DNA of 64,000 nt from Stigmatella aurantiaca (GTDB taxonomy: Bacteria > Myxococcota > Myxococcia > Myxococcales > Myxococcaceae): assembly GCF_900109545.1 (NCBI RefSeq), contig NZ_FOAP01000019.1, positions 62,001 to 126,000 on the forward strand, written 5' to 3'. The first letter of the stretch is position 1. Each line of letters begins with the position of its first letter. The position numbers and the translations under genes are program-made. Under the pieces are notes generated by a model. That model had not been told where the DNA came from. It did no database searches and saw only the letters and a program-made list of their open reading frames with translations. Positions 35,307 to 44,514 of this stretch are shown here, in pieces.

Positions 35307-35907
35307 GGCGGGTCAGCGTCTCCACGAAGTTCACCTGGGTGAAGCCCAGGGACAGGAACAGGGCGCGCAGGGAGCGCTCGGCGGACTGGCGCGCGCGCTC
35401 CTTCAGCCGGGCATCCCCGCGGGCCTCCCGCTCGAAGGCGGTCCGGGCCAGCTCCAGCAACTGCGCGGTCTCGGTGCTGTTGAGGTTGGAGTCGATGATT
35501 TCGGTCTCCCCCGGGCGCAGCGCCACCTGGACGCTCAGGGGCGGGAGCACCACCTCCACCTGGGTGCCATTCACCTGGAGCGAGGAGGTGTCGATGCGCT
35601 GGAACTCGTAGCCCAGGTGCACATCCGCGAAGACGATGGCGCGGCCTCGCGGGGCCCGCAGGGAGTAGGCGGCCCAGTGCACGACGTCCTTCCAGAGCGC
35701 ATCCGAGGCCTTGGGCTCGGGGCTGAACGTCACCTTCTTATAGAGGGAGACATCGAGCGTCTCGAGCCGGGCCACCTCGCGCATCTGCAGGACGAGGGAG
35801 GGCGAGTCCGGCAGGCCCCGGGACTGGGATTGCAGGAGGAAGTATGTGCCCAGCGCGCCGAGGGCCCCTGCGATGACGACGGAGAGAATCCGCGAGACGT
35901 TCGCCAT
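35293..35907 (-). CDS. DUF4230-type single-pass membrane protein
   Basis: 204 residues from the ATG at 35907. One N-terminal helix (ILSVVIAGALGALGTYFLL) anchors an extracytoplasmic domain. The segments MREVARLETLDVSLYKKV, GRAIVFADVHLGYEFQRID and VVLPPLSVQVALRPGETEII fit the DUF4230 family, whose function is unknown. The tail contains basic helices rich in Arg and Glu. It overlaps the TPR gene at its 3' end and is divergent from the dioxygenase gene 59 bp away. Confidence 0.78.
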   Translation of the reverse strand: MANVSRILSVVIAGALGALGTYFLLQSQSRGLPDSPSLVLQMREVARLETLDVSLYKKVTFSPEPKASDALWKDVVHWAAYSLRAPRGRAIVFADVHLGYEFQRIDTSSLQVNGTQVEVVLPPLSVQVALRPGETEIIDSNLNSTETAQLLELARTAFEREARGDARLKERARQSAERSLRALFLSLGFTQVNFVETLTRPTAG

Positions 35908-35966
35908 GGTCCGCAGTCTATCCTGGCGGACGGAATGTGGCGTCTGGCGCCCCGCGGACAGGACCG

Positions 35967-36566
35967 ATGGACCTTCGGGATGAAGAAATCGAAGCGCTGG
36001 GCACCCAGGGCTTCTTCGTGCGCACCGCCTTCCTGGGCGAGGAGCAGGCAAGGGCCATTCATGCCCAGGCCCAGGCGCGCGCCGCCTCCGGAGGGCTCCG
36101 GCCCGCGGCCATCCGCCGGGGCGCGGACCGCTCCGAGGACACGGCCGTGCGCGGCGACTTCATCACCTGGCTCTCCCCCGAGCCTGGCTCGGCGCTGGGG
36201 GGGCTCTGGGAGGCCTTCGCGGCCCTGGGCGAGGCGCTCTCGCGGGCAGCCTACCTGGGGCTGGGCCGCTTCGATGTCCAGCTCGCCCACTACCCGGGCG
36301 GGGGAGCCCGCTATGTCCGCCACCGGGACGCCTTTCCCGGCCAGTCCAACCGGCGGCTGACGGCCATCTACTACGCGAACCCGGACTGGCGGCCCGCGCA
36401 CGGAGGGCAACTCCGGCTGTACCGGGAGGAGGCCCCCCTGGACGTGCCGCCCACGCTGGACACGCTGGTGGTGTTCCTCAGCGAGCGGCTGGAGCACGAG
36501 GTGATGCCCACGCATGCCCCCAGGCTGGCGCTGACGGCGTGGTATTACGGACGGGACGTGGCCTGA
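35967..36566 (+). CDS. prolyl-4-hydroxylase-like 2OG-Fe(II) oxygenase
   Basis: 199 residues from the ATG at 35967 (AGGA 3-7 nt upstream; a GTG at 35937 is possible). Iron ligands are visible: H119 and D121 in YVRHRDAFP, and H177 in RLEHEVMPT, with the 2-oxoglutarate arginine in RLALTAWYYG. Segments NRRLTAIYYAN and GGQLRLY are family hallmarks of the P4Hc/EGL-9-like group, whose bacterial members hydroxylate proline of elongation factor Tu or ribosomal proteins. The next gene starts immediately after its stop, so both are one unit. Confidence 0.85.
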   Translation: MDLRDEEIEALGTQGFFVRTAFLGEEQARAIHAQAQARAASGGLRPAAIRRGADRSEDTAVRGDFITWLSPEPGSALGGLWEAFAALGEALSRAAYLGLGRFDVQLAHYPGGGARYVRHRDAFPGQSNRRLTAIYYANPDWRPAHGGQLRLYREEAPLDVPPTLDTLVVFLSERLEHEVMPTHAPRLALTAWYYGRDVA

Positions 36567-37427
36567 ATGGAGCCCCTCATGCTGGAGCGCCCTGCCTCCT
36601 TCAAAAAAGGAACCCTGTGGAACGCCATCGTCGCGCGCGGCGAGCGGGCGCTCGCCAGCGGCGCGCTGATGCCCATCCGCACGGAGATGGAAGTCATTGA
36701 GGACGAGGGGGTGCCGTTTCTCGTCCGGGCCGTCTCCAGCCTGGAGCGGAAGGCCCGGGCCACGCAGCCGCCCGCCGGGGGCGCCCCGCCGAAGAACCCC
36801 TTCCTGGCCCCCTATGAAGAGGATCTCTTCGTGGGCTACGTGGCCCCCGCGCACGCGTGCTTGCTGAACAAGTTCAACGTCTACGAGCACCACGCCCTGC
36901 TTGTCACCCAGGACTACGAGGACCAGGACGCGCTGCTCACCCTCGCGGACTTCGAAGCGCTGCTGCTGTGCATGGACGAGTTCGACGCGCTGGCCTTCTA
37001 CAACGGCGGGCGCATGGCCGGGGCGAGCCAGCCGCACAAGCACCTCCAGCTCGTCCCCGCGCCGCTGGCGCACGGGGGCAGCCGCACGCCCATGGACGAG
37101 GCGGTGGCCCGGGGCCGGTTGCCGTTCCGGCATGCCCTGGGGCCCGCGCCCCAGAGCCCCGCCCAGGCGCTGGCCGTGTACCGGGAGCTGCTGCGGGCCA
37201 CCGGGTGCGATGTGCCCGGGACGCCCTACAACTACCTGGCGACGCGGGACTGGAGCCTGGTGGTGCCCCGCGCGCAGGAGTCCTTCGAGTCCATCTCCCT
37301 GAACAGCCTGGCCTTCGCCGGCTCCCTGCTGGTGAAGAACCGGGAGCTGCTCGAGCGGGTGCGCGCCGTGCGGCCGATGACGCTGCTGCGGGCCGTCACC
37401 GGCACGGAGCGGCCCGGCCTCACGTGA
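36567..37427 (+). CDS. ATP adenylyltransferase / Ap4A phosphorylase
   Basis: 286 residues; the ATG follows the previous TGA with no gap. The HIT-like fold shows LLNKFNVYEHHALLVT and the signature GASQPHKHLQLVP (H157, H159), which in the Apa1/2 family supplies the nucleophile that forms an adenylyl intermediate. The enzyme splits diadenosine tetraphosphate with phosphate to ATP and ADP, and so links to stress alarmone turnover. Length matches the family. The 3' end overlaps the convergent dehydrogenase gene by 8 bp within a TCACGTGA palindrome. Confidence 0.88.
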   Translation: MEPLMLERPASFKKGTLWNAIVARGERALASGALMPIRTEMEVIEDEGVPFLVRAVSSLERKARATQPPAGGAPPKNPFLAPYEEDLFVGYVAPAHACLLNKFNVYEHHALLVTQDYEDQDALLTLADFEALLLCMDEFDALAFYNGGRMAGASQPHKHLQLVPAPLAHGGSRTPMDEAVARGRLPFRHALGPAPQSPAQALAVYRELLRATGCDVPGTPYNYLATRDWSLVVPRAQESFESISLNSLAFAGSLLVKNRELLERVRAVRPMTLLRAVTGTERPGLT

Positions 37428-38640
37428 GCAGCGTGGGCTCCAGCTCCACCTTGAGCCAGCCCGGCTTGCGCAGGTCGAACTTCCGGTAGGCGTCGATGGC
37501 GCCCGTCATCGGCTCCACCTGGGAGAGGATGGCCGTGGGGTCCACCGTCCCGGTGCGCACCAGCTCCAGCAGCTTGGGGATGTACTTGCGGTGGTGGCAG
37601 TTGCCCATGCGCAGCGTGAGGTTCTTGTTCATCGCCTCGCCGATGGGGAACGTGCGCGCCGTCTGGGGGTAGACGCCGATGATGGACAGGGTGCCCGCCT
37701 TGGCGAGCGCCTTCACCGCCCAGAGGGCCACCTGCGCGGGCGCGTCGCCCGGCACCCAGTTGTCCCCGTCCGGGTTCGTCTTGGGCGCCACCTCCTTCAC
37801 CTCGCGCTTGAACTCCGCCAGCTCGGCCTTGGCGGCCTTGGCGGCGGGCCCATGGTGCGCGTGCATGGCGTCCACGCCCACCGCGTCGATGGCCCGGTCC
37901 ACGCCGATGCCCCCGGTGAGCCGCAGCAGCGTCTCCACCGGGCTCTCCTCGTCGAAGTTGATGATCTCCGCGCCCTGCGCCCGCGCCATCTCCAGCCGGT
38001 CCTCATGGCAGTCGATGGCGAACACGCGGCCGGCGCCCAGGAGCTTGGCGCTCACGATGGCGAACTGGCCCACCGGGCCGCACCCGAACACCGCCACGGT
38101 GTCCCCGGGTTTGATCTCCGCCATCTCCGCGCCCATGTAGCCCGTGGGGAAGATGTCCGAGATGAGGATGGCCTGCTCGTCCGAGACGCCGTCCGGCACG
38201 CGCACCATGCCCACGTGGGCGAACGGCACGCGCACCTTCTCGGCCTGCATGCCGTGGAAGGGCCCCGTCATCATCGGCCCGCCGAAGAAGGCCGTGCCCG
38301 CCTGCGGGCCATTGGGGTTGGCCGTGTCGCACTGGGCATAGTAGCCGGAGCGGCAATACGAACAGTTTCCACAGGCGATGGTGGAGCCGATGACGACGCG
38401 GTCCCCCACGCTGAAGTTGCGCACGTCCTCGCCCAGCTCCTCCACGTAGCCCACGGCCTCGTGGCCCAGGATGGTGCCCGGCTTCATGCCCGGCATGGTG
38501 CCGCGAATCATGTGCAGGTCCGTGCCACAGATGGCGCTGGCGCTCACGCGGACGATGGCATCGGTGGGCTTCTCGAGCCGCGGCTCCTCCACGTCATCGA
38601 GGCGGATGTCTCCAATCCCATGGAAAACGACGGCTTTCAT
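37420..38640 (-). CDS. zinc-dependent alcohol dehydrogenase (formaldehyde-dehydrogenase-like)
   Basis: 406 residues from the ATG at 38640, with GGAAGGAG 8 nt upstream. MDR fold: catalytic zinc ligands in SAICGTDLHM and GHEAVGYVEE, structural zinc cysteines in CGNCSYCRSGYYAQC, and the NAD-binding FGCGPVGQ. A charged insertion near residues 255-290 (AELAEFKREVKEVAPKTNPD) separates the Rossmann part from the last strands and is typical of glutathione-independent formaldehyde dehydrogenase-like enzymes. The substrate is not certain. Cytoplasmic; a single gene convergent with the Ap4A phosphorylase gene. Confidence 0.88.
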   Translation of the reverse strand: MKAVVFHGIGDIRLDDVEEPRLEKPTDAIVRVSASAICGTDLHMIRGTMPGMKPGTILGHEAVGYVEELGEDVRNFSVGDRVVIGSTIACGNCSYCRSGYYAQCDTANPNGPQAGTAFFGGPMMTGPFHGMQAEKVRVPFAHVGMVRVPDGVSDEQAILISDIFPTGYMGAEMAEIKPGDTVAVFGCGPVGQFAIVSAKLLGAGRVFAIDCHEDRLEMARAQGAEIINFDEESPVETLLRLTGGIGVDRAIDAVGVDAMHAHHGPAAKAAKAELAEFKREVKEVAPKTNPDGDNWVPGDAPAQVALWAVKALAKAGTLSIIGVYPQTARTFPIGEAMNKNLTLRMGNCHHRKYIPKLLELVRTGTVDPTAILSQVEPMTGAIDAYRKFDLRKPGWLKVELEPTLLT

Positions 38641-38758
38641 CGCGGCAGCTCCTTCCGCCTTCGAGCGGACCCTGTTCGCCATGCAGGGTGGCCATCGCTG
38701 CCAGGGGGAGCCAAACCGGGGCACTTTCCTCCCTGAAGGGCAGGGGAGGGAGCAGGGC

Positions 38759-40264
38759 CTACTTGCCCACGTGAAAGAGCAGCCGCTTGCCGAACACCGA
38801 GCGGAAGTAGGCGGCCTCCCGGTCCACCGTCCACAGCTCCAGGTCCATGGGCTGGCGGGCGTTGAGGTGCAGGGTGACGCCGTCCCGGCCGGCCGAGGCC
38901 CGGATCGACTTGATGGGCTGCTGGTGGCTGCAGTCCAGCGCGTTCGCCACGCGCAGCAGGGTGGCAAGCTTGCGCACCGTGCGGGCCTCGGACGCGGGCA
39001 GCCCCGCCATGCCTGGGTGGGACACCTTGGGCACGCTGCGCCGGTGGTAGCGGGCCACCAGGGCCACCAGGGCGCGCTCGCGCTCGGACAGCCCGGGGAT
39101 GTCCGCGTTGCGGATGAGGTAATAGGTGTGCTTGTGGTGGCGCTCGTAGCTCACCGTGGTGCCGATGTCGTGCAGCAGCGCGGCCACCTCCAGGTAGGGC
39201 CGGGCGGACAGCGGCAGGTGGTGCAGGTTCGCCAGCGCGTCGAAGAGCGCCACGGCGAGCCGGGCCACCTGCCGGCAGTGCTTCTCGTCGAAGAAGAAGC
39301 GCCGGCCGAGCTCCAGCGCCGTCGCCGTGAGGCTGTGGTCCTTGCGCGTGACGTCCTGCCGGTAGAGCAGGTCCACCAGCAGCCCATCGCGCAGGCCGCG
39401 GTTCACCGCGGACACCGTCTCCACGCCCAGGTGCTTCATCGCCCCTTCGAGGATGAGCGCGCCCGAGACGATGATGTCCGCGCGCCGCGGATCGAAGCGC
39501 TTGCGCCGCCGCTCCGGGGGCATGGCCGCCAGCGCGTTCACCGCCTGGCTGATCTGCCGCACGGTGGCGATGTTGCCATCCTCCCCGGAGGCGAAGGCGA
39601 CCACCGCGTTGATGGTGCCCGAGGAGCCCAGGGCCCCCTTGGGCGCGCCGGACAGCTTCTTCTCCGGCAGCGTCTTCCGCACGGTCTCCGCCACGAAGCT
39701 GCGCATGAGCCGCAGGTGCTTGGAGGACACCTCCTGGGAGGCCTCGAACACCTCCGTGAGCCGCACCGCCCCCAGGGCCAGGCTCCAGAGGTGGTCCGGC
39801 TGCTCGCCGGTGGTGAGGGCCACCTCCGTGGAGCCCCCGCCAATGTCGATGAGCAGCGAGCGGGCGCCAGGGGGCTTGCGGTGCAGCACGCCCAGGCAGA
39901 TGAGGCGCGCCTCCTCCTTGCCGCTCACCACCTCCAGGTCCAGCCCCGTCTCGTCGCGCACGCGCTGGACGATGGCGTCGCGGTTGCGCGACTCGCGCAG
40001 CGCGCTGGTGGCCACGGCCCGCACGAGCGCCTTGTGGCGCTTGCACAGCGCGGCATAGCGGCGCAGCGTGGCCAGCAGCCGGTCCGCCGTCTCCTCGGGC
40101 ATGGCGCCCGTGGCGAAGACGCCCTCGCCGGGGCGGATGGGGTCCCGCTCCTGGTGGAGGGTCTCCAGGGCCCCATCCGCGTCCGGGCGGGCGAGCTCCA
40201 GGCGCACGGCGTTGGTGCCTACATCGATGGCGGCGAGGACGGGCGGAAGCGTGGAAGAGGCCAT
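38759..40264 (-). CDS. ppx: exopolyphosphatase (Ppx/GppA family)
   Basis: 501 residues. The actin-like ATPase-fold halves are marked by AAIDVGTNAVRLELA at the N-terminus and DIGGGSTEVAL near residue 140, which bind phosphate; E near VVSGKEEARL is the usual catalytic acid region. A C-terminal HD-type domain is present (LLHDIGTTVSYERHHKHTYY). The long form with HD domain degrades polyphosphate and often also pppGpp. It is divergent from ppk with 119 bp between start codons, the standard pairing of polyphosphate making and breaking enzymes, probably sharing a control region. Confidence 0.9.
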   Translation of the reverse strand: MASSTLPPVLAAIDVGTNAVRLELARPDADGALETLHQERDPIRPGEGVFATGAMPEETADRLLATLRRYAALCKRHKALVRAVATSALRESRNRDAIVQRVRDETGLDLEVVSGKEEARLICLGVLHRKPPGARSLLIDIGGGSTEVALTTGEQPDHLWSLALGAVRLTEVFEASQEVSSKHLRLMRSFVAETVRKTLPEKKLSGAPKGALGSSGTINAVVAFASGEDGNIATVRQISQAVNALAAMPPERRRKRFDPRRADIIVSGALILEGAMKHLGVETVSAVNRGLRDGLLVDLLYRQDVTRKDHSLTATALELGRRFFFDEKHCRQVARLAVALFDALANLHHLPLSARPYLEVAALLHDIGTTVSYERHHKHTYYLIRNADIPGLSERERALVALVARYHRRSVPKVSHPGMAGLPASEARTVRKLATLLRVANALDCSHQQPIKSIRASAGRDGVTLHLNARQPMDLELWTVDREAAYFRSVFGKRLLFHVGK

Positions 40265-40383
40265 AATGAGCGCGGCGGAAAGTGTATCGTCACAACGCCC
40301 CCATGTAAGGAATCATGCCAGAGGACTGCCCGGTGCCGTCCGGCGGCGTGACATGCCCGTGACGTGACGCCGGGGAACGTTCC

Positions 40384-42573
40384 ATGCAAGAGGCTGTGCC
40401 CGTGGACCTCAACGACCCCCAGCTCTTCATCAACCGCGAACTGTCCTGGCTGGCCTTCAACGAGCGCGTGCTCGGGGATGCGAGCGACGCGGCCCTTCCC
40501 GCCTATGAGCGGCTGAAGTTCTTCGCCATCACCGCCTCGAACCTGGACGAGTTCTTCATGGTGCGGGTGGCGGGGCTCAAGCAGCAGCTGGCCAGCGGGG
40601 TGGCGGAGACGGCGGCCGACGGCATGCTGCCCGCCGACCAGCTGGCGGCCATCAGCGAGCGGGTGCACGCGGCGGTGGACGGGATGTCCCGGCTCTGGAA
40701 GGAGGAGCTGCTGCCGAAGCTGGCCTCGCACGGGGTGGCGGTGCTCACGCGGGACAAGCTGACGGCGGAACAGAAGGCGGCGGCGAAGACGTTCTTCACC
40801 TCCTCGGTGTTCCCCGCGCTCACGCCCCTGGCGGTGGACCCGGGGCACCCGTTTCCGCACCTGCGCAACAAGTCGCTCAACGTGGCGATCCTCCTGCGGC
40901 GCGAGGGCCCCCGGCGCCGGCGCAACATGCTCGAGAAGTCGCTGGCGGTGGTGCAGGTGCCCAGCGTGCTCAGCCGGCTCGCGCCGGTGCCGGCGCCCGC
41001 GGGCACGGTGCTGTCGGTGCTGCCGCTGGAGGAGCTCATCGCGCTGTGCGCGGGAGAGCTGTTTCCGGGCTACGCGGTGGAGCAGTCGGCGGCGTTCCGG
41101 GTGACGCGCAACTGGGATCTCAACGTGGACGAGGAGGAGAGCGCGGACCTGCTCTCCACGTTGCAGGAGGAGCTGCGGCGCCGGGACCGGGGCGCGGCGG
41201 TGCGGCTGGAGCTGGAGGCGGCGGCCAGCATGGAGCTGGAGACGGCGCTGACGGGGGCGCTGAAGCTGGGCTCGCCGGACGTGTACCGCATGCAGGGGCC
41301 GTTGCAGCCCTCGGACCTGATGGCGCTGACGGAGCTGGACCCACGGCCGGAGCTGCGGGTGGAGCCCTTCGTGCCGGCCACGCCGCCCGTGCTGCGGGAC
41401 GAGGAGCCGGTGATGAGCCACATCGCCAAGCGGGACATCCTCCTGCACCACCCCTACGAGTCGTTCGACCCGGTGGTGCGCTTCCTGTTGGAGGCGGCGG
41501 AAGACCCGAACGTGCTGGCCATCAAGCAGACGCTGTACCGCACGAGCGGCGACAGCCCGGTGGCCCGGGCGCTGACGCGGGCGGTGGAGAACGGCAAGCA
41601 GGTGGCGGTGCTGGTGGAAATCAAGGCGCGGCTGGACGAGGCGAACAACATCGCCTGGGCGCGGCGGATGGAGGAGAGCGGGGTGCACGTCGTCTACGGG
41701 CTGATTGGCCTGAAGACACACTGCAAGGTGGCGCTGGTGGTGCGGCGCGAGGGCAATGGCATCCGCCGGTACGTGCACCTGGGCACGGGCAACTACAACC
41801 CCACCACGGCGCGCGTGTACACGGACCTGTCGCTGTTCACGGCGCGGCAGGAGATCGCCGAGGACGTGACGGCGCTCTTCAACATGCTCACCGGGTACTC
41901 CACGGCGCCGCAGTGGAAGCGGCTGGCGGTGGCGCCCATGGGCCTGCACGAGAAGGTGCTGGGGCTTATCCAGCGGGAGACGGACAAGGCGCGCAAGGGT
42001 GAGCCTTCCCGCATCGTGGCGAAGATGAACTCGCTGGTGGATCCGGGCGTCATCCGGGCGCTGTACACGGCGAGCCAGGCAGGGGTGCAGATCGACTTGC
42101 TGGTGCGGGGCGTCTGCTGCCTGAGGCCCGGGGTGCCGGGGGTGAGCGAGAACATCCGGGTGACGAGCGTGGTGGACCGGTTCCTGGAGCACAGCCGGGT
42201 GTTCGCGTTCGGGGAGGGGGCGCAGGCGGAGGTGTGGGCCTCGAGCGCGGACTGGATGCCCCGGAACTTCGTGCGCCGCATCGAGACGATGTTCCCGGTG
42301 GAGGACCCGCTGCTGAGGCAGCGGCTGCTGGACGAGGTGCTGGGCGTGGCGTTGAGGGACAACGCGAAGGCGCGGCGGCTCCAGCGGGACGGGACGTATG
42401 TGCCGGTGCCGCAGGAGGGCTCGCCCGTGCGCAGCCAGATGGTGCTGCTGGAGCTGGCGCGGCGGATCGCGGAGTCCAAGTCCATCGAGACGCTGATGCG
42501 GCACGTGGCGGCACCAGAGATTCCCGCCGAGCCGCTGCGCCCGCCTGCGGCCCCCGTGCCATCCGCGAGCTGA
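40384..42573 (+). CDS. ppk: polyphosphate kinase 1
   Basis: 729 residues, normal for PPK1. The N-terminal domain begins with LFINRELSWLAFNERVL; the head domain follows, then two phospholipase-D-like catalytic domains. The autophosphorylated histidine is H446 in GLKTHCKVAL, supported by HLGTGNYNPTTARVYTDLS, and the second conserved histidine is H603 in RFLEHSRVF. It reversibly converts ATP to polyphosphate and ADP. Upstream spacing to ppx is short and the next gene starts 4 nt after its stop, so the accessory genes behind it are likely transcribed with it. Confidence 0.95.
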   Translation: MQEAVPVDLNDPQLFINRELSWLAFNERVLGDASDAALPAYERLKFFAITASNLDEFFMVRVAGLKQQLASGVAETAADGMLPADQLAAISERVHAAVDGMSRLWKEELLPKLASHGVAVLTRDKLTAEQKAAAKTFFTSSVFPALTPLAVDPGHPFPHLRNKSLNVAILLRREGPRRRRNMLEKSLAVVQVPSVLSRLAPVPAPAGTVLSVLPLEELIALCAGELFPGYAVEQSAAFRVTRNWDLNVDEEESADLLSTLQEELRRRDRGAAVRLELEAAASMELETALTGALKLGSPDVYRMQGPLQPSDLMALTELDPRPELRVEPFVPATPPVLRDEEPVMSHIAKRDILLHHPYESFDPVVRFLLEAAEDPNVLAIKQTLYRTSGDSPVARALTRAVENGKQVAVLVEIKARLDEANNIAWARRMEESGVHVVYGLIGLKTHCKVALVVRREGNGIRRYVHLGTGNYNPTTARVYTDLSLFTARQEIAEDVTALFNMLTGYSTAPQWKRLAVAPMGLHEKVLGLIQRETDKARKGEPSRIVAKMNSLVDPGVIRALYTASQAGVQIDLLVRGVCCLRPGVPGVSENIRVTSVVDRFLEHSRVFAFGEGAQAEVWASSADWMPRNFVRRIETMFPVEDPLLRQRLLDEVLGVALRDNAKARRLQRDGTYVPVPQEGSPVRSQMVLLELARRIAESKSIETLMRHVAAPEIPAEPLRPPAAPVPSAS

Positions 42574-42577
42574 GCCT

Positions 42578-43027
42578 GTGAAGCTTGGGCTCAGGGATAC
42601 ATTTACATTGGCGCTGGGCGCCCTGGTCTGGGAAGGATGCGCTCACTTCGGCACTCCCATGCGGTCAGAGTGCCGTGAGCTGCCGACCATCGAGGAGTGC
42701 CAGGCTGCAGCCCAGCCCATCACGGACACATGTCTTCGAACCTGTGTCGAGATGCAATGCGCAGGCATCAAGGTCAATTGTGGCCAACTCGTCAAGGACG
42801 AGTGCAAGAAGCGAAATTCAACAGGAATCACTTCACTGGGTTACGTCTACAGACCTGATGATGCGGGCTGCAACAAGCCGGTGAGCGAAGTGAATTGGTG
42901 CGAGGAGCCTCTGTCTCGCGATTGCCGTGCGAAGGCAATGGTTCATGAACTGGCACACGCTTGTGGCTGGAAGCACAGGCAAGGTTTGGGTGTGCCAGCG
43001 GATGATGGGGATTTGAAATGCGAATGA
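42578..43027 (+). CDS. small cysteine-rich putative metalloprotease with metzincin motif
   Basis: 149 residues from a GTG 4 nt after the ppk stop. Residues 5-21 form a signal peptide; C21 lies in a poor lipobox (WEGC), so lipidation is uncertain. Thirteen cysteines are spread over the chain. At residues 123-133 stands HELAHACGWKH, which satisfies HExxHxxGxxH, the full zinc-binding motif of metzincin peptidases, but the protein is far shorter than ordinary metzincins. It is exported by prediction. No recognised family; peptidase activity is inference from this motif only. The next gene overlaps its stop codon. Confidence 0.7.
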   Translation: MKLGLRDTFTLALGALVWEGCAHFGTPMRSECRELPTIEECQAAAQPITDTCLRTCVEMQCAGIKVNCGQLVKDECKKRNSTGITSLGYVYRPDDAGCNKPVSEVNWCEEPLSRDCRAKAMVHELAHACGWKHRQGLGVPADDGDLKCE

Positions 43028-43581
43028 AGGGGTTGTTCTTCGCTCCACTTGCACTCTGGGGACTCGGGGCCTGTGGCGGTTCTTTCCTGTTCTGGCGAAA
43101 GCCTGAGCGGCTGGACATTGAGCAGACTTGTGGGGCGAAAGGCGTTGCGGTCAGCGCTGCTTCCGTACCCGTACAGATGGAGTTGCTAAATGCCAGCTAC
43201 GACGGGAAGAGTATGTTTGGGCGTTTGCTGGTGAGTCCTTTGGAAAGAGCGATTTGCTTGGACAAAAGACTCATTGAAAACTTATCGCTTAACCTAGATT
43301 CCGTCGCTGAGTGCGGGACGGGTCGCAAGTTGGGTTTCATGGTGGTGGATGGTCTGGCCAAACCTCTGAGTGAAGAAGATGTCTTGGTCGTGCCACAGGG
43401 GTACTGGTATGGAAAAGATATCACAATGCCCCTTTTTCCGGAGCGGGGGATAGAGCAGTTCGAGCTGGACTGCGTTGATGTCGAGTTTTCGCTTCACGGA
43501 TTAATAGGTGGGCAAGTGGCTCGCTTGCGCGTCCAAGCGTCGCGTACGGCTCTTCATCCGGTGTTGAGGGTAATTCCGTGA
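43024..43581 (+). CDS. hypothetical lipoprotein
   Basis: 185 residues from the ATG at 43024, which overlaps the previous stop (ATGA); an ATG at 43018 is also in frame. The signal peptide ends in the lipobox LGAC, followed by GGSFLFW. The mature part has beta-rich stretches and four cysteines (EQTCGAK, RAICLDK, VAECGTG, ELDCVDV). No known domain was recognised. Translational coupling to the metzincin-motif gene suggests the two act together in the envelope. Confidence 0.65.
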   Translation: MKGLFFAPLALWGLGACGGSFLFWRKPERLDIEQTCGAKGVAVSAASVPVQMELLNASYDGKSMFGRLLVSPLERAICLDKRLIENLSLNLDSVAECGTGRKLGFMVVDGLAKPLSEEDVLVVPQGYWYGKDITMPLFPERGIEQFELDCVDVEFSLHGLIGGQVARLRVQASRTALHPVLRVIP

Positions 43582-43707
43582 TGTTGCAGAGGATGAGAGA
43601 GGCTGCTTGGGGGAGGGCACAATGGGAGCCTGGCCGCAACGTTCTTGCGTTGATGAGCAGATTCTTGGTCTTACAATGTGTTGCCTTGTTGAGTGGATTT
43701 GATTTTT

Positions 43708-44514
43708 ATGGACAAGAAAAAGCCTTTCAGAAATGTCCCGAACCGCGAGGTTAAGCCAGAAGGCGTTGAGGGTCCGGTCAAGCAGGAGTTGCTAACGGAA
43801 CTGCAGTCTCCTTCTGCGCTCAGTCAGGAAGTGCTTGGCGCTTCGGAGTCAGCCCGAAATGTAGTTCTCGGACTCATCAGGGGGCGAGCCAGTAAGCAAT
43901 ATATGTCTGCAAAGATGGACTTGGCATTGATAGTGGGGGCGCTTGTTAGCTTGATTGTTTCCTTTTTGATTGTGAATAGTTTTTCGAGCATGGAGAAGGA
44001 AGCAGCGAAGGCGAATGCGAGAGTTACGCGTGTGGAGGATTATTTGGACAAGGTTAATGCTGCCACAGAGTTGCTTGAGACGGCCGTTGTTCAAGCTAGA
44101 ACCGCAGCTGAAAGCCCAGCGGATAGGTTGGATGATCTTGGTGCGGCTTTTAGTGTTTTTGCGAAACAGGTAAGAGGTGTTGGAATTGTTGGGCGAGAGC
44201 CAGATGTTCCTACTGCTCAGCTTGCCATCAGTACGGCAACAGCGTGGATGAGTCGGCTGGGGATTTTTGTTTGTGGATTCTTTCTGATTCAGTTGCTTGT
44301 GTCGAAATACAGATTCGATGTTCGTCTGGCTGGTCAGTATGATGCCATGGCCGATGCTCTCCAGTTAATGTCCGAAGGGCAGGAATTAGATTTTAATGCC
44401 CTTCTTTTGGCTCTAACGCCTAAGTTGGACTTTGGGCCAATGCCTAGGGCAATGATTGCGCAAGTCGTTGAAGGAGCAATCCGTGGTGCCGATGCAGTAA
44501 AAAGGCATGCCTGA
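43708..44514 (+). CDS. hypothetical two-helix membrane protein with periplasmic coiled coil
   Basis: 268 residues from ATG 43708 (GTG 43693 is in frame too). A 75-residue cytoplasmic N-terminus precedes helix 1 (LALIVGALVSLIVSFLIV, about 77-95), then an Ala/Glu-rich segment likely coiled (EKEAAKANARVTRVEDYLDK), and helix 2 (LGIFVCGFFLIQLLV, about 190-205), ending in a helical cytoplasmic tail. The topology resembles small sensor or scaffold proteins but no family was recognised. The base composition is clearly more AT-rich than flanking genes, with many T-ending codons, pointing to transfer. Confidence 0.65.
   Translation: MDKKKPFRNVPNREVKPEGVEGPVKQELLTELQSPSALSQEVLGASESARNVVLGLIRGRASKQYMSAKMDLALIVGALVSLIVSFLIVNSFSSMEKEAAKANARVTRVEDYLDKVNAATELLETAVVQARTAAESPADRLDDLGAAFSVFAKQVRGVGIVGREPDVPTAQLAISTATAWMSRLGIFVCGFFLIQLLVSKYRFDVRLAGQYDAMADALQLMSEGQELDFNALLLALTPKLDFGPMPRAMIAQVVEGAIRGADAVKRHA

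Noticed and set aside
40219-42504. Minus-strand open frame of 761 codons over ppk
   Set aside because: It is a shadow of polyphosphate kinase, rich in His/Arg/Gln, with no ribosome site.
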